Source: Eunapius fragilis (lineage: Eukaryota; Porifera; Demospongiae; Spongillida; Spongillidae). Taken from it: a DNA stretch of 64,000 nt. The DNA lies in assembly GCA_963681505.1 (NCBI GenBank), contig OY811972.1, positions 3,304,163 to 3,368,162 on the forward strand, read 5' to 3'. Shown here one piece after another: positions 33,482-44,898 of this stretch. The notes beneath the pieces were generated by a model. That model saw only the letters and a program-made list of their open reading frames with translations, ran no database searches and was not told where the DNA came from. Position numbers and translations under genes: made by a program. Position 1 is the stretch's first letter. Every line of letters starts with the position of its first letter.

Positions 33482-36400
33482 TTATAAAAAAACCTTCTGT
33501 TGTAGTGGGCAGATATATAGAACGTTTTCATCATTTAGCTTTGTACTTGCTGCAACAAACTGTGAGTGTATTCTTTGTACTGGTAAGAATGATGCTGGGC
33601 CAAATGGTTCATACAAATTAGAGCACCACACCTGGCGTGATTGAGGATGATGACATTGGTGACGTTGGTACCATTTAACAAACGCAAAAATGTAAGATTT
33701 TGTGTTTCCAGTCATGGTATAGTTGTGCTGAAAATAATACATAACCTGACCTGGACGAAGTTCTGTTGTACTTATGTCCACGTGACCATCTTTACCACAC
33801 CATGCTGCGAGGATGTAGCATGATCTTTTGGAACGGCTCCCGATTGATCCATACACTGTGTTTCCGTTCTTGATGTATGTATATGACATTGCACGAAATG
33901 AAATACTTGTGTTGATAACATCCTGTTTGTACATCACTTGATAGGTGTTGGCCAAATACAGTGTACTGTCTTCATCAAGATAGTGCTCTGATGCAGCCCC
34001 TGATAGACAATAGTGAGCACTGATGGACCAAATGTTGGTGGGCACATCATGAACTGACAGTTTTGTGGAAGTAATAACTGCCCAATACTCCATGCCATGT
34101 TCTGAGCTCATATCATTTAATGTACCAGTGCTTAAATCTTTGTTGAACAATTGTTGCATTGTTGTCGTTTGTACATTCAAGCACTCTACGGGAATATTCA
34201 GATTGTCAACCTGTACATCATGCATGAAGTGTTGCATGAACTGAACTTCCACTGACCGGTTATTGGTTCGATAGTTACCCAGTATACCGTTATACCTTTC
34301 AAATGAAAAAAGCCAGAATGCATACACAGGCCCATAATCCATAATGCATTCAACTAGATGTGTATGCATATGCATATTTGGAGTGACTTTCTCTATGCCA
34401 TACAATGTCTCAAATTCAATGCAGAATTTAACTAGTAGGTCATGACCTTGTTCTGCTTCTTCAATTGTTAGTATTGGTGACACTAGCATTTGACATGCTT
34501 GAACAAAAAGATGCCAACAATTTAAGTGTGTCTGCTCTAGCTCACCATCCAGCACATACATTGAGAGGGTCATTGTCCACATTTTCCATTCATCTGCTGT
34601 AAATGAACTAAATCCTGAAGCAATTTTATGTGGTATTCTTCCTAATGATGACGGAAATGCACATTTATCCACTTTTGATTGTAAAATGGTATGGCGATTT
34701 TTTGGGATAATAGGGGAATCTTCATTTAACCATATATTTTTCATTACATGTTTTGCAGTACCCAAAAAAAGGTTATGCATGGCATCAATGATGTGGAACC
34801 TTATACAATCGAAGTATTCCAAGTGCATCAAAGATGTAAACCTTGACCCACTCAGCGACTCAACTCTTTGTTTAGCAGCATTGCTGACTTGCTGTTGGCT
34901 TAAAAAGGCTTGTGCACGATGGTCTTCCTCTTTGCGTGGGGCCGAAACTGTATTGAAACCACCACCATAGCACATCACCCCATTTTCTGGGTTGGTCTCA
35001 AAAACTTTTGTGCACTTTGAGCAACCACATTTTGCCATGTGACCATAAAATCCACACACCTTTCTAGTTGCTGGTGTGTCACAGGCTACACAAAGCAAAG
35101 CAGCTCTTAAAGTGATGGGGTTATGTGCATCTGGTGATTGTATCTGAATTCCATTTTTCCATAAAGTGTTCAACTCTTCAACAAGTGGATCAAGATATGT
35201 ATTAATATGCAACGAAGGCTCATGTGGACCTGGTATTAAACCAACTAAAATGATGTTTTCTTTTTTAAACCGCATTGATCTTGGCAGATTTAGAATAACT
35301 AAATAAATAACACCAACACTATAAGGGGAGTGTTTGTAAGGGTTGAACCAATCCACATTCAGCATTAGTCCTATATTATTAGGAGCAGCTAAAAATGGAG
35401 TGTTATTTACATGCATGAACTTCTTCCACACTCTACCATCGTATATGTCGTGCAATGCATTGCTAGGGATAGTTCTTTGCCTCCATTTTTCACATGCTGA
35501 CAGTACACCTGGACGACTAAAAAGCAATTTCAATGATTCTGCAAGAGATTTATAACAATACATTTTATGGGGATACACTTTCAATGATCCATCCTTTAGT
35601 TTTATTTTAGCCACCAATTTTGTGCCACATGGTTTTCTACGAGCTCGATGAGGATGCTGTGGGTACTCGCAATATGTGCAAACGTTTTCGACACTTGTGA
35701 GTAAATTGTCTAGATTATATATGGAGTGACATTCAGGACATACAATAAACTTTATAAAACTATTTCTATTAACACGAAGAATATTTTGTAAGCTTCGCAA
35801 AGATTTAGGAAAGATGAATGATATTGAGGCTAATAGTGGGGAAAACTGTTTTAAGATTAAAAAGTAGAAATGCAAAATAATTAGCAAGGTGTTGATGGCG
35901 TTAATTCCAATATTGTACCGACAAAACCATTTCAGCAGAATGGTTAGAAAACAGATTGTTACTGCATTTGCTTTCCTTGAAATTGATTCTTCTACTAAAT
36001 CCTCAGCCATCGGCATAACGTTACTGGGAGGGAGATCTGAAGTGCTATTACCTTGAATATCCTCGTCAATGTCTGCAGCTTGGTCATCCCACATTTCTCC
36101 ATCATCTATTATTTCTTCCTCTTCGTAGCCTTTTTCTTGTTCTCCAATTTCTTCATCCTGATTATCTTGCGTATCTATATAGTGTGCAATAATAGAATTC
36201 AGTCATGCAATCAGTTAATGATTCGCAGATCGCATATACATTGCATGCATCAAGCGGGGCGAATTTTAAAAAGCAGCCTTTACCTGCTGCTTCGTCTGAA
36301 TCATATCTGCTTCCATTTGAAAATTCATCTGAATCACTATATCTGCTTCTATTTGAAAACTGCTCGTTGTCCAAATCGCTCTCATCGGATGTAGCTGCCG

Positions 36401-36524
36401 CTAATAGATTTTGTATTGCCCACGAATTCGACGATGAGTTGAAATAAAGCCTTCTATGCTTCAGGTACGTATTTGAGGAGACTGTTTCACGACAGTATGG
36501 ACAATAACGACGGTTACGAGGCAT
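33482..36524 (-). CDS. CACTA (TNP2/EnSpm-like) transposase, two exons
   Basis: The transposase binds the element ends and cuts and joins DNA in the nucleus. Exon 1 (36524-36284) starts MPRNRRYCPYCRETVSSNTY, a zinc-finger-like Cys pair, and runs into an acidic Ser/Asp stretch. Donor GCAG|GTAAAG and acceptor ATATAG join it in phase to exon 2 (36174-33482), giving 977 residues. Family hallmarks in exon 2 are CPECHSIY, the zinc cluster CTYCEYP, LMLNVDWFNPYKHSPYSVGV, LVGLIPGPHEPS, CVACDTPATRKVCGFYGHMA with CGCSKC, HIIDAMHNLFLGTAKHVMKN, and FWLFSFERYNGILGNY. The Asp residues of LNVDWF, CVACD and HIIDAMHN and the Glu of SFERYNG are the likely catalytic acids. No stop or frameshift was seen. I chose ATG 36524; an upstream in-frame GTG is not needed. 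Confidence 0.92.
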
Positions 36525-36674
36525 TCTCACTTTGAATTGGTTTAATGTTCAGCAATGACGTCATGCAAACACGCGCCGACCAATGGGAATAGAAATCTCT
36601 TATTTGCGCCAAGATAGCATTTGCAGCATCTGTCCATTCATTGCTTCTGTCGTACTTTGAAGTCTGTATCAAGA
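36525..36674. promoter_or_regulatory. Divergent promoter region between the two CACTA genes
   Basis: The two start codons (36524 on minus, 36675 on plus) point away from each other with 150 bp between, so both promoters must overlap here. No TATA box is evident. The position makes it a natural site for coordinated or self-regulated expression. Confidence 0.6.
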
Positions 36675-37900
36675 ATGTCGTCGCCGTTCGTCACTCCCAG
36701 TCGTGTGAATTCATCTTTATTCCCTCATCGGCCTATTGTACCTCGCTCTGGTAATCTATATGCCATATAATAATACAATGTACATACAAATCACTGAAAA
36801 CGTATGCATCTACACTATGATATGCATGCATATTAGGAGGGTCTCCCGCTACCGCTGGATTGCAATCGGACAATACTACCTGCCAAGATAAAATCCTCGA
36901 TTCCCTGAAAAGTTTGCAGGACCAGATCGCGGAGCTAAGGAGCTTAACACCTTCCTCATCGGCAGCCGCCGCAGCAGCAGAGTCCCCGAAGGAGAAAAAG
37001 ATTTCCAAGGAATTGTCGGTACGCTATTTCGTGCCATCATCATTATGTATTAAATAACACCCCTTATCTGCATTTATATTTACAGTCTGCAATCCATAGC
37101 ACTGTGAAACACCTGCGCCATCAGATAGACAATCCTATGGAGTGGAATACATCCCAAAGGTACCGCATGCATGTGCATGCATCAATCACACAGGTCATCA
37201 GTACTAATGCGGTATACGTAGTTTTACAGATATTGCCAACCTGCGTGTGACAGATGAACTTGTCACTGCTTGTCAAAGCGACAAATTTCCCGCTGCTGTT
37301 GTCCGAAGTATGCCATGTATGCAGGTATTAGAATATCTTTTATATACGCTGCATCATTCATGTAGAAGCCGCAAGAATATACTTCGCTAGCTTAAAGCGA
37401 CGTGACAAAATGGCACTGGCGGGGAAGTTGGACGAATCAAAAAAGCGGCAGCGAAAGGTCCAGCGAAAGCACAACGTGAGTCATATTGTCATGATATTGG
37501 AATTTATTATCAACGTCAGTCTATATGATATTTATAGAAAGCCCATAGCAGGATGAACGCCTGCGCGACTTCTACGGCTATTACTGCCGAAGAGAAAAGT
37601 GAAGCGATGAAGATCCTCACGGTAGACTACATGTCATCCGAAGAAACAGGGCAGGAGTCTGCTGGGAGTGAAGATGAACGCCAGGCGCTCCCAGTAACAA
37701 TATTTAAAATTCGTCCACTTCCTTGGCGAAGTGACAGGGCGAATTCGATAATTGCCAGCATGGACCGAAAGGCCCAGCGAAAGAGCTCGAATAGAGCAAG
37801 GGAGATGTGCCGCAAGCGGTACAATGGCGCTCCGTCAACTCGGCAACCACCTTCATCTGCTCCTGCGTGGGCCGTAAAGGAACTCCCTCTTCGTGGCTAG
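36675..37900 (+). CDS. Accessory protein of the CACTA element, six exons, 296 residues
   Basis: Exons 36675-36750, 36837-37018, 37086-37159, 37222-37307, 37366-37475 and 37538-37900 join into one uninterrupted frame of 891 nt including TAG. All introns are GT-AG, phases are consistent, and introns are 62-86 nt. The N terminus is MSSPFVTPSRVNSSLFPHRP, then a short coiled-coil-like helix (DSLKSLQDQIAELRSL), an alanine run, a Lys/Arg-rich central part (SKKRQRKVQRKHN) and a C-terminal half with KILTVDYMSSEETGQESAGS and a basic segment around RKSSNRAREMCRKRY. No named domain was recognised. The basic composition and the position suggest a nuclear DNA-binding or regulatory partner of the transposase, by analogy with the second protein of plant CACTA elements. 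That is inference. Confidence 0.75.
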
Positions 37901-38019
37901 CTTTCTATCATGTGTGTGCATTAATGTATATGAGATAAGATATTAAAAGTTTATAGCACAATGGCTATTTAATTTTAATAAGGAGTATTTTAATGACCAA
38001 TAGGTATCCCACGGTGTTT

Positions 38020-38215
38020 AAATGTAACGCAAATATCACATTTACTCCAGCATTTGCTGAAGTGTAAATGTGAGTAAATTGCACATATACCATATTTATA
38101 TACCCCTGTAAATGCTTCGTAAATATGACATTTGCAAAATTGTAAATCGAAGTAAACGTAAGTAAATGTCACATATACATCATATTTACATAGCATTTAC
38201 ATACGGTGTAAATGC
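38020..38215. promoter_or_regulatory. Right subterminal repeats of the CACTA element
   Basis: Clustered GTAAATG, CATTTAC and GTAAATAT motifs in both orientations, mirroring the left end. Confidence 0.6.
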
Positions 38216-38296
38216 ACTATTTCATCCAGTGCTGGGTCAAACGGGTAAGCTATTTCCAAAGTAAATGATAGTGTGACGTACACTATAGCCAAACCC

Positions 38297-38452
38297 ATAG
38301 CCAGGTGAGGAAAAGGGGGAGGGGGGGGGGGGGGTTCGAAAACACACCAATCCAGTGGGCCAAGCGCTGACGTCACTGTACAAGCTGAAATCGCAAGGGG
38401 GCCGGGCCAAGCCCCCTCCAGCCCCCCCCCCCCCCCCCCTAGCTCCGCCACT
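38297..38452. repeat. G-run/C-run hAT-like repeat fragment
   Basis: A G run at 38317-38332 and a C run at 38419-38437 flank about 90 bp. The right edge CTAGCTCCGCCACTG is a hAT-type terminus; the left edge is unclear. Confidence 0.45.
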
Positions 38453-38685
38453 GGCCTAAATCCGCCTTAGAGAGCCGCCTGCACGGCGGCACCGTAGTAC
38501 GTCCACGTAAGCGGAGTACAGGACCTTTATCCTCTGAGGGGGAGGGTTCGTTCGAACCCCCCCTGGCTACAGGCCTGATAGCATGCAGGTCCGTACGTAG
38601 CCAGAAAGGCGAAGTTTCGCGGAGTCGCTGGGTGTGGGATTGATCGATTCGGGATGGCTGGCGGAACCCACCAGGCAACACGGGC

Positions 38686-38973
38686 CAGTGGCGTATCCAG
38701 AGAGGGTGCTCCGGGTGCTTGAGCACCCCCCTCGGGCATAGGTCCTTCCATACATAAATTCATAACTTTTCGGACCGCGTTTTATAATAATAGCTGTACG
38801 CTTGCGCTGCCTATTGATACCCGTACGCATGAACTCTACTATATCCCGGTCCTCCTGATACGCGATCATACCCCCCACTTTTCGTATCAGGCCAGAAGCC
38901 GGCAGCACCCCCCCTTCTCGTATCGGGCCTGACCTTAAGCACCCCCCTCGCTGAAATCCTGGATACGCCACTG
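38686..38973. mobile_element. hAT-type MITE with 5-bp target duplication
   Basis: Ends CAGTGGCGTATCCAG and complement CTGGATACGCCACTG, 288 bp, non-coding. CGGGC lies immediately outside both ends (38681-38685 and 38974-38978), fitting a 5-bp duplication. The 163-bp MITE at 59739 has similar ends and also a 5-bp duplication. Confidence 0.8.
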
Positions 38974-39245
38974 CGGGCGTGCAGTAGCGGATCCAGGATT
39001 ATCCGTTGGGGGGGGCTAAGAAGGGGGTTGCAGTGGAGGGGGTCACCGAAAGGGGGAGGGTGCGGGAGGGGGATGTGCCCCCTCCCGCGCGAAGCGCGGA
39101 AGCTTTTGAAAACGTTAATTCGGCGTGCTAAAAAATTACGCGAGTTTCAAGTTCAGCTAATTGTGACTACATGTAGCGGGAATGATATAATAATTGTGGC
39201 AGCTAGTGTATATCAACGCATACAGCAATTCATGAACAAAAATAA

Positions 39246-41753
39246 TTACAGTAATTGTAGTTTTCTACTGTGTTTTTGGGCGAATTTTGTTACAGCTTCA
39301 TCCAGATTAACAGATATTTCCCGATGGATGTGTAACAGTGCAAGGCCATTCAACCGCTCCTCTCCCATAGTGGTGCGGAGAAACGTTTTGATTCTACGCA
39401 GGGCAGAAAATGACCGCTCTGCTTCACACGATGTTACGGGGATTGTGCATAACAACTGAAGTAGTACAAAGATGTTAGGGTAGGCTCTGTTGTCACACTC
39501 ATTTAATGCTGCTAACGGATTCGTTGGAAGTTCCGATGGTTTCCATTTATGGAATTTCATTTTCCATGTATGAAGTTCAGCAGTCAATGACAGTGGTGCC
39601 GGCAAATCACTTTGGAACATCTTCGCGAAGCTTTGTACATGAACGTTCCAGTCACTCCTTTCCATAAAAACTTTAGGTACGAGGCACAATCCAAGAGTAG
39701 CTATATTTGCAAGAGAAGTAAACCGTTCACCTAGCTCATTAAGAAGGTGGTCAAGGAAAGGAATAGCGATAGTTCTTCTGTAGTACATCTCTGGATCATC
39801 TGCTTCAACATTACTTCGTTGCGTTTGTTTATTGCACCTGCGTGGTACTGATGGCTCTTCACAATCAGACTGCTGCACCAATTCCACAGCCTGTTTGTGC
39901 CATAGCTGGTAATGTTCAACAATGTTTTCCCTAACATCACTTAGTATTTCCTTTACTTCAGTCACCATTTGAATCCCTTGAACAATATCCAAAGACTCTA
40001 GTTGTAAAAGAACAGTTAGTCCCTTGATATAGCACATAATATTAAAAACAACCACTAAAGAAATAACGAAGGAAAATTTTTCAATACATCCTACTAAACC
40101 TGTTGCACTTTGAACTGTTTCTCTGTTCCATTTTACCGAATCTTCAGTCAACGAGATATCTCGAAGTGATTGTACGATTGCAGGATATAAGTCAACAAAC
40201 ACTTCTAAGGCATCATGACGCTCAATCCAACGAGTTCTGCACAGGGATTTTATTTTTACTTTCTTGGTATTGGGCATTGTTGCATCAATCACCTCTGTCA
40301 GCTTATCCTGACGTTTACCATGCTCGAAGAACTTATGCACTTCACTGACACTGCCCATCATATTCCTCACCAATGTGTCAGAACATGAACTAGCTATAGA
40401 CAGATTCAAAACATGACTGCAGCAGTGAACAAAGATGGCAAGTGGATGCTTTTGAAGGATGATACTGCTGGCACCTTGTACACTGCCTGCCATAGCTCCA
40501 CTTCCATCATAACCCTGTCCTCTTAGATGATCCAAATCTAGATCTAGTTCTTTGAGCTCTTCTAGCAGTGATTCTGCTATTGCAGCACCAGTCATTACTC
40601 TATGCAATTCTTTGAATGCAACAAAACTTTCCTTTATCGTATACCGGCAGCCAACTTTGTGCACGTAGCGCAATACAACTGATATCTGTTCAATGGATGC
40701 AGCATCCTGAACTTCATCTGCAATCATGGCATAGTATTTACCTGCTTTAACTTCTGCTATAATAGTCTCCTTAATCATGCTCCCAAATACATTGAGGATG
40801 TCATTTTGTGTGGTCTTAGAGCGGTACGTAGAATTTTTGGAGCATTCCTGAAAATGAGATGAAAGTTCATTATCTCCTGCATTGCAGCGGAATTGTAATA
40901 AGGCTTGAAAGTTTCCTGGATTGTTGTCTTGCTCATCAAGGTAGATTCGATCATCTCTGTGTCCCCGTAGTGCTATTCCTTGTCGGCCACAAAACTCAAC
41001 AGTGGCCATAATAGATTTTAGCACCTTCCTATTTCGTTGCACTGTTATGGCGTACGTTTCATTCAGGGAACTGGCAATACTTGCCTGTCTTCCTTCCATC
41101 ACCTTAATAAATGCTACAGCTTTGATCCTAGCTTCCCGATGGTATTGTGTAATGTCATGCAACTGAAGAGTCTCAAGAGCCTTTTTAAACTTCACCATTG
41201 GCGATCTTACCAACACACCGAGACTACATCCAGATGCAAACACAAAGCAATACGCACAATAGCCACCATTTTCCGTTCTGCTATATGTCAGCCAAGGGTA
41301 CTTAATGAACCAAGCGCTTTGGAATGACCTCTTTTGCTTACCTTCCTTTGATGCAGGAAATTTTAATTTTAATACAAACTCTTTTGGTTGTTCTAAAAGT
41401 GACACAATCCGATATTTTTCCTCATCAGTAGCAGAGCCATCAAGAATACGAAACTTCATCAAACCACAATCCGGTGGTCCCGCCATTTGCAGAGGGCCTG
41501 GCAGAGGAGGCTGAATATGATCTGGCAGAGGAGGCTCAATATGATCTGACACACCTCTCGCTACATCTTCAAAAGGGCCATCCAGGGAACCTCGATCACC
41601 AGAAACCTCGAAGGAACCATCCAATGGTGTCTCGTCATTGCTAATAACACTGACAGACGCCGATGGCGATGTGCCTGATCTCGAAAAGTGGTCTAAAAGA
41701 GAGCATCTCCATATCTTGGTCTTTTTAGAGGGTCCTGCCCCGTTTTCTGCCAT
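39246..41753 (-). CDS. hAT transposase, ZMYM1/TTF-zinc-finger type
   Basis: An intronless 835-residue protein starting at MAENGAGPSKKTKIW (ATG 41753). In order: a disordered N terminus, a TTF-type zinc-binding segment (FQSAWFIKYPWLTYS with CAYCFVF), the DUF4371-like catalytic region with MIADEVQDAASIEQISVVLR (first acid), GQGYDGSGAMAGSVQGASS (second acid) and CRTRWIERHDALE, and a C-terminal dimerisation domain with CEAERSFSALRRIKTFLRTT. These fit the hAT lineage related to zinc-finger MYM-type protein 1. No stop or shift interrupts it. The terminal repeats and single gene suggest a potentially autonomous element. Confidence 0.92.
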   Translation of the reverse strand: MAENGAGPSKKTKIWRCSLLDHFSRSGTSPSASVSVISNDETPLDGSFEVSGDRGSLDGPFEDVARGVSDHIEPPLPDHIQPPLPGPLQMAGPPDCGLMKFRILDGSATDEEKYRIVSLLEQPKEFVLKLKFPASKEGKQKRSFQSAWFIKYPWLTYSRTENGGYCAYCFVFASGCSLGVLVRSPMVKFKKALETLQLHDITQYHREARIKAVAFIKVMEGRQASIASSLNETYAITVQRNRKVLKSIMATVEFCGRQGIALRGHRDDRIYLDEQDNNPGNFQALLQFRCNAGDNELSSHFQECSKNSTYRSKTTQNDILNVFGSMIKETIIAEVKAGKYYAMIADEVQDAASIEQISVVLRYVHKVGCRYTIKESFVAFKELHRVMTGAAIAESLLEELKELDLDLDHLRGQGYDGSGAMAGSVQGASSIILQKHPLAIFVHCCSHVLNLSIASSCSDTLVRNMMGSVSEVHKFFEHGKRQDKLTEVIDATMPNTKKVKIKSLCRTRWIERHDALEVFVDLYPAIVQSLRDISLTEDSVKWNRETVQSATGLVGCIEKFSFVISLVVVFNIMCYIKGLTVLLQLESLDIVQGIQMVTEVKEILSDVRENIVEHYQLWHKQAVELVQQSDCEEPSVPRRCNKQTQRSNVEADDPEMYYRRTIAIPFLDHLLNELGERFTSLANIATLGLCLVPKVFMERSDWNVHVQSFAKMFQSDLPAPLSLTAELHTWKMKFHKWKPSELPTNPLAALNECDNRAYPNIFVLLQLLCTIPVTSCEAERSFSALRRIKTFLRTTMGEERLNGLALLHIHREISVNLDEAVTKFAQKHSRKLQLL

Positions 41754-41857
41754 TGATGTCGGAAACACAGCGCGCGCGTGCGAAAGCAAACAATTAACAA
41801 CTTATTAATTATTACCTAAAATTAAATGTACGCGTCACATGGTATGAATAATATACA

Positions 41858-41894
41858 TCGGAAGGGGGGGGGGGGGGGGGGGGGGGGGGGGGGC
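41858..41894. repeat. Poly-G run at the hAT right end
   Basis: About 30 G followed by CTATAGCCCCCCC, part of the element's subterminal structure. Confidence 0.85.
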
Positions 41895-41931
41895 TATAGC
41901 CCCCCCTAGCCCCCCGCTGGATCCGCTACTG

Positions 41932-42341
41932 GCCGCGTGAGTAGATTTTTGTTAAAAATGGCGTTCTGTTGTTCGATCTGGAGATGCGCGAGACTGCTTG
42001 CAGTCGCAGGGTGTTTAGGTCCCACAGAAGTAACCGTCCATGGGCAGCTAAAAGCATTCCCCATACCGGGGGTAGCTGTGGTGGCACCTATCCCAGTCAC
42101 ACGTTTAATATGGAGTTCCTGAGGTGGGCCTATACTCACTATCCCAACCACCTTCCCCCCGCACCCAAGATGTGTCCACCTTTATTATGAATTTTCTACC
42201 TGTATAACTGCTTGATTGCCTGTTGTCATGTTCAAATATCTAGCAATAGTTGCATTAGGCCTTACACTAACAATTCTTGGCATCTATAGTGTGACCCTGA
42301 ATCCTGTATAGTGTGTGATACCCATGCATGCATGATGCTGT

Positions 42342-42375
<34 letters not shown>

Positions 42376-42456
42376 GGGGGCTCGTACCCATGCATCCTCA
42401 TGTATGTAAAGTGAATCCTGTTAACATTCATGCTAGGGCATGCTCTCTGTCACATG

Positions 42457-42500
<44 letters not shown>

Positions 42501-43090
42501 GCTAGGTTTGTCTGGCCTGTAGTGAGCACATCTTTGTCTGTACCTGTTTGAAGTGAAAGTGAGCCCATACATATACATCTAATAAAATGATCTTTGTAAA
42601 AATCTTTGAAAGCAATATGGTAATGCATGTCACATACATGTATTCACTCTTCTATACTGTTTCTCCCTTCCTCGTCACCGACTTCTTAATTCTTCCTTCC
42701 ACTCCTCCCTGACCGTACCCTCACCACTTTTTTTTTATCTCTCCTTCCAATATCACTGACACTATATGTGATGCAGAATATGGACCTTGCTCTCTGCACT
42801 CACAGTTACCATGCACCAGTTCTGGAGTTAACAGATGCTGTATTGGCACTGTGTAGCATTTCTTTCCACTTATGCACACTTCCAACGTTTTTGTAAAGCA
42901 GTGCACATGTTTAGTTGAGGCTGTTAACCTAAAGCAGGATCTCCAATTGAACTTTTTTTCCATGTGTCCATTTATAATGTATTTGTATTGGTACATAAAG
43001 AATATTACAAGCCCCCCCCCACCCAAAATAAAATAATGATATACTCCTCACCGTTCATATCGAGAAATTGCCCATACATCAGGGCCACGG
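41932..43090. other. Intergenic region with small ORFs and microsatellites
   Basis: A 55-codon plus-strand ORF (ATG 41958, MAFCCSIWRCARLLAVAG) and a cysteine-containing minus-strand ORF (42721-43026) are open but have no supporting domain or splice evidence. A poly-G run (42341-42374) and a CA run (42461-42497) are present. Confidence 0.35.
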
Positions 43091-43260
43091 GGTAAGCGGG
43101 GAAGGTGATGGAGGCTAGTGTAGAGAAGGTGGGGGGTGGCTAGTTTACATGTAGGAGTGTAGGAAAGGTGGGGGTTAGTGTAGGGAAGGTGGAGGGCTAG
43201 TGTAGAGAAGATGGGAGGGCTAGTGTAATTAAGGTGGGGGGGGGGGGGGGGGGCTAGTGT
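43090..43260. repeat. Minisatellite, about 30-bp unit
   Basis: Imperfect tandem copies of GGCTAGTGTAGAGAAGGTGG ending in a G run. Confidence 0.85.
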
Positions 43261-43675
43261 AGGCAGCCCCGGATGAAGGATTTAACTATGGGGTGTGATT
43301 TTACGGGAGGGACTGCTAGTTGACAGTGGATTTATGCAGAGCTGCGTCTGGGCCTTATCCCCCCCCCCCACGTTTTGTATCACTGGTGTGTGTGTGGTAG
43401 TGTGTGGGAGGTGGCAACTGGTGCCAGACAGGCATTTCATGTATGATTGGGGGAGGTACCGCACCCCTGCCCCCCAAGCCTGCATGTATGTCGGATCTGG
43501 GGCTGAGTGAAGGGAAGGTGAAGGTGTGGGAGGCTTATAAAGGGGGGCGGCTACAGTTGCAAAGCAGTATATAAATATTTGGAGAAATGATTAGGGTTAG
43601 CCGTCCTCCACTGTGTAGAAGGTGTCACTAAGGGTCACTGTATAGAAGGTGTCACAGTGTAGAATGTAGAAGGGG

Positions 43676-43875
43676 TCACTGTAGAACTGGTGTGTTTTAT
43701 GTACTGGGCTGGTGTGTTGTATGTACTGGACTGATGTGGTGTATGTACTGGACTGGCGTGTTGTATGTACTGGAATGGTGTGTTGGACTGGTGTATAGAA
43801 TGTTCTCGACAAGTGTACACTGGACTGGTGTGTTCATAAGAATGTAGGTGTGTTGCATGCACTGGACAGGTATGT
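43676..43875 (-). repeat. 24-bp minisatellite, inverted-orientation block
   Basis: Copies of TACTGGACTGGTGTGTTGTA, the reverse complement of the arrays at 44575, 51678 and 52526. Confidence 0.9.
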
Positions 43876-44471
43876 TGCAGGCCTACTGGATTGCATGTGG
43901 TACTGCCCAGGCCACTGTGATCCACAAACCTAGTTTAAATGACACCAAGTGCTCTGATTATGGGTGGGTGTGTCTCACAGGTTCCTGAGTCCTACATACA
44001 GTACAGAGGCATTAGTTATTAGCTGGCCTATCTGCTTGCTACCACCTCACATATTTCTACATTCCATGTGCTAAATGACTTAAATGCCAGAGAGACTTTG
44101 CATTTGGTCATAGCAAACTGTGTGTGTGTGTGTATTGTGTGTGCGCGTTTTTTTTTGTGTATGTAAGCCTTGATAGTGGCAGTGAAACCCTATCTCAATA
44201 AATTGTAAGGACTGGGCCACTGGAAAGTTTATTTGCTGAGCCATTCACACACCTGGCTTCATATAAACCCATGGCTTCACCAAGGCTGAAAGAGCTAGGA
44301 AGGAGTTTGTGTTTGTGTGCATGTATGTGTGGGGGAGGGGGATCTCACCTAAATTTAAAAATTCTGAGGATGGTACACTGTTGTCTAGTTCTTCTCACCA
44401 CCACCCTCCCTCTTTAATAAAGGATGCAGGGGCAATGACCCACCCCCACACCCCTCATACAACATACAACA

Positions 44472-44898
44472 CAGTACATACAGTGTATTGTGCACTGGAC
44501 TGGAGTATTGAACTGGACTGGTATGATGTATGTACTGGGCTGGTGTACTGAACTGGTATGGTCCTATACCAGTCCAATGCACCAGCCCAGTACATACAAC
44601 ACATCAGTCCAGTACATACAACACATCAGTCCAGTACATACAACACACCAGTCCAGTACATACAACACACCAGTCCAGTTACTCCAGTACATATATCACA
44701 TCAGTCCAGTACATACAACACACCAGTCCAATACATACAACACACCAGTCCAATACATACAACACACCAGTCCAGTACATGCAACACACCAGTCCAGTAC
44801 ATACAACACACCAGTCCAGTACATACAACACACCAGTCCATGCCAGTACATACAACACACCAGTCCAGTAAATACAACACACCAGTCCAGTACATACG
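44472..44898 (+). repeat. 24-bp minisatellite, main block with an orientation switch
   Basis: Before 44560 the units read in the GGACTGGT orientation. After a small palindrome (about 44548-44574) they continue as ACACACCAGTCCAGTACATA to 44898, where the CACTG-ended element interrupts the array. The long ORFs in this area are repeat translations. Confidence 0.93.

Larger units (their letters stand above)
30958..38231. mobile_element. Complete CACTA/EnSpm-type transposon, 7.27 kb, two divergent genes
   Basis: The ends are CACT plus four variable bases, then GAAA.AGT.CATTTAC on both sides (30958-30981 and complement of 38208-38231), flanked by CTG duplications. Subterminal regions on both sides are rich in GTAAATG/CATTTAC motifs, in the position of the transposase-binding repeats of CACTA elements. 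Inside, from left to right, are a 12-unit 152-bp tandem array, a minus-strand TNP2-like transposase gene in two exons and a plus-strand six-exon accessory gene. The two genes diverge from about 150 bp. Both reading frames are intact, so the element may be active or recently active. Confidence 0.92.
38982..41931 (-). mobile_element. Full-length hAT transposon with open transposase
   Basis: The ends match as CAGTAGCGGATCCAG at 38982 and its complement ending at 41931, with a G run inside each end. It carries one long intact transposase ORF on the minus strand. The flanks are GCGTG directly on the left and GCC then GCGTG on the right, so the target duplication is either imperfect or separated by 3 bp of filler. 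Confidence 0.88.

Noticed and set aside
38982..41931. An exact 8-bp target duplication for the full-length hAT
   Set aside because: The adjacent 8 bases (CGGGCGTG and GCCGCGTG) agree at only five positions, so I report it as imperfect.
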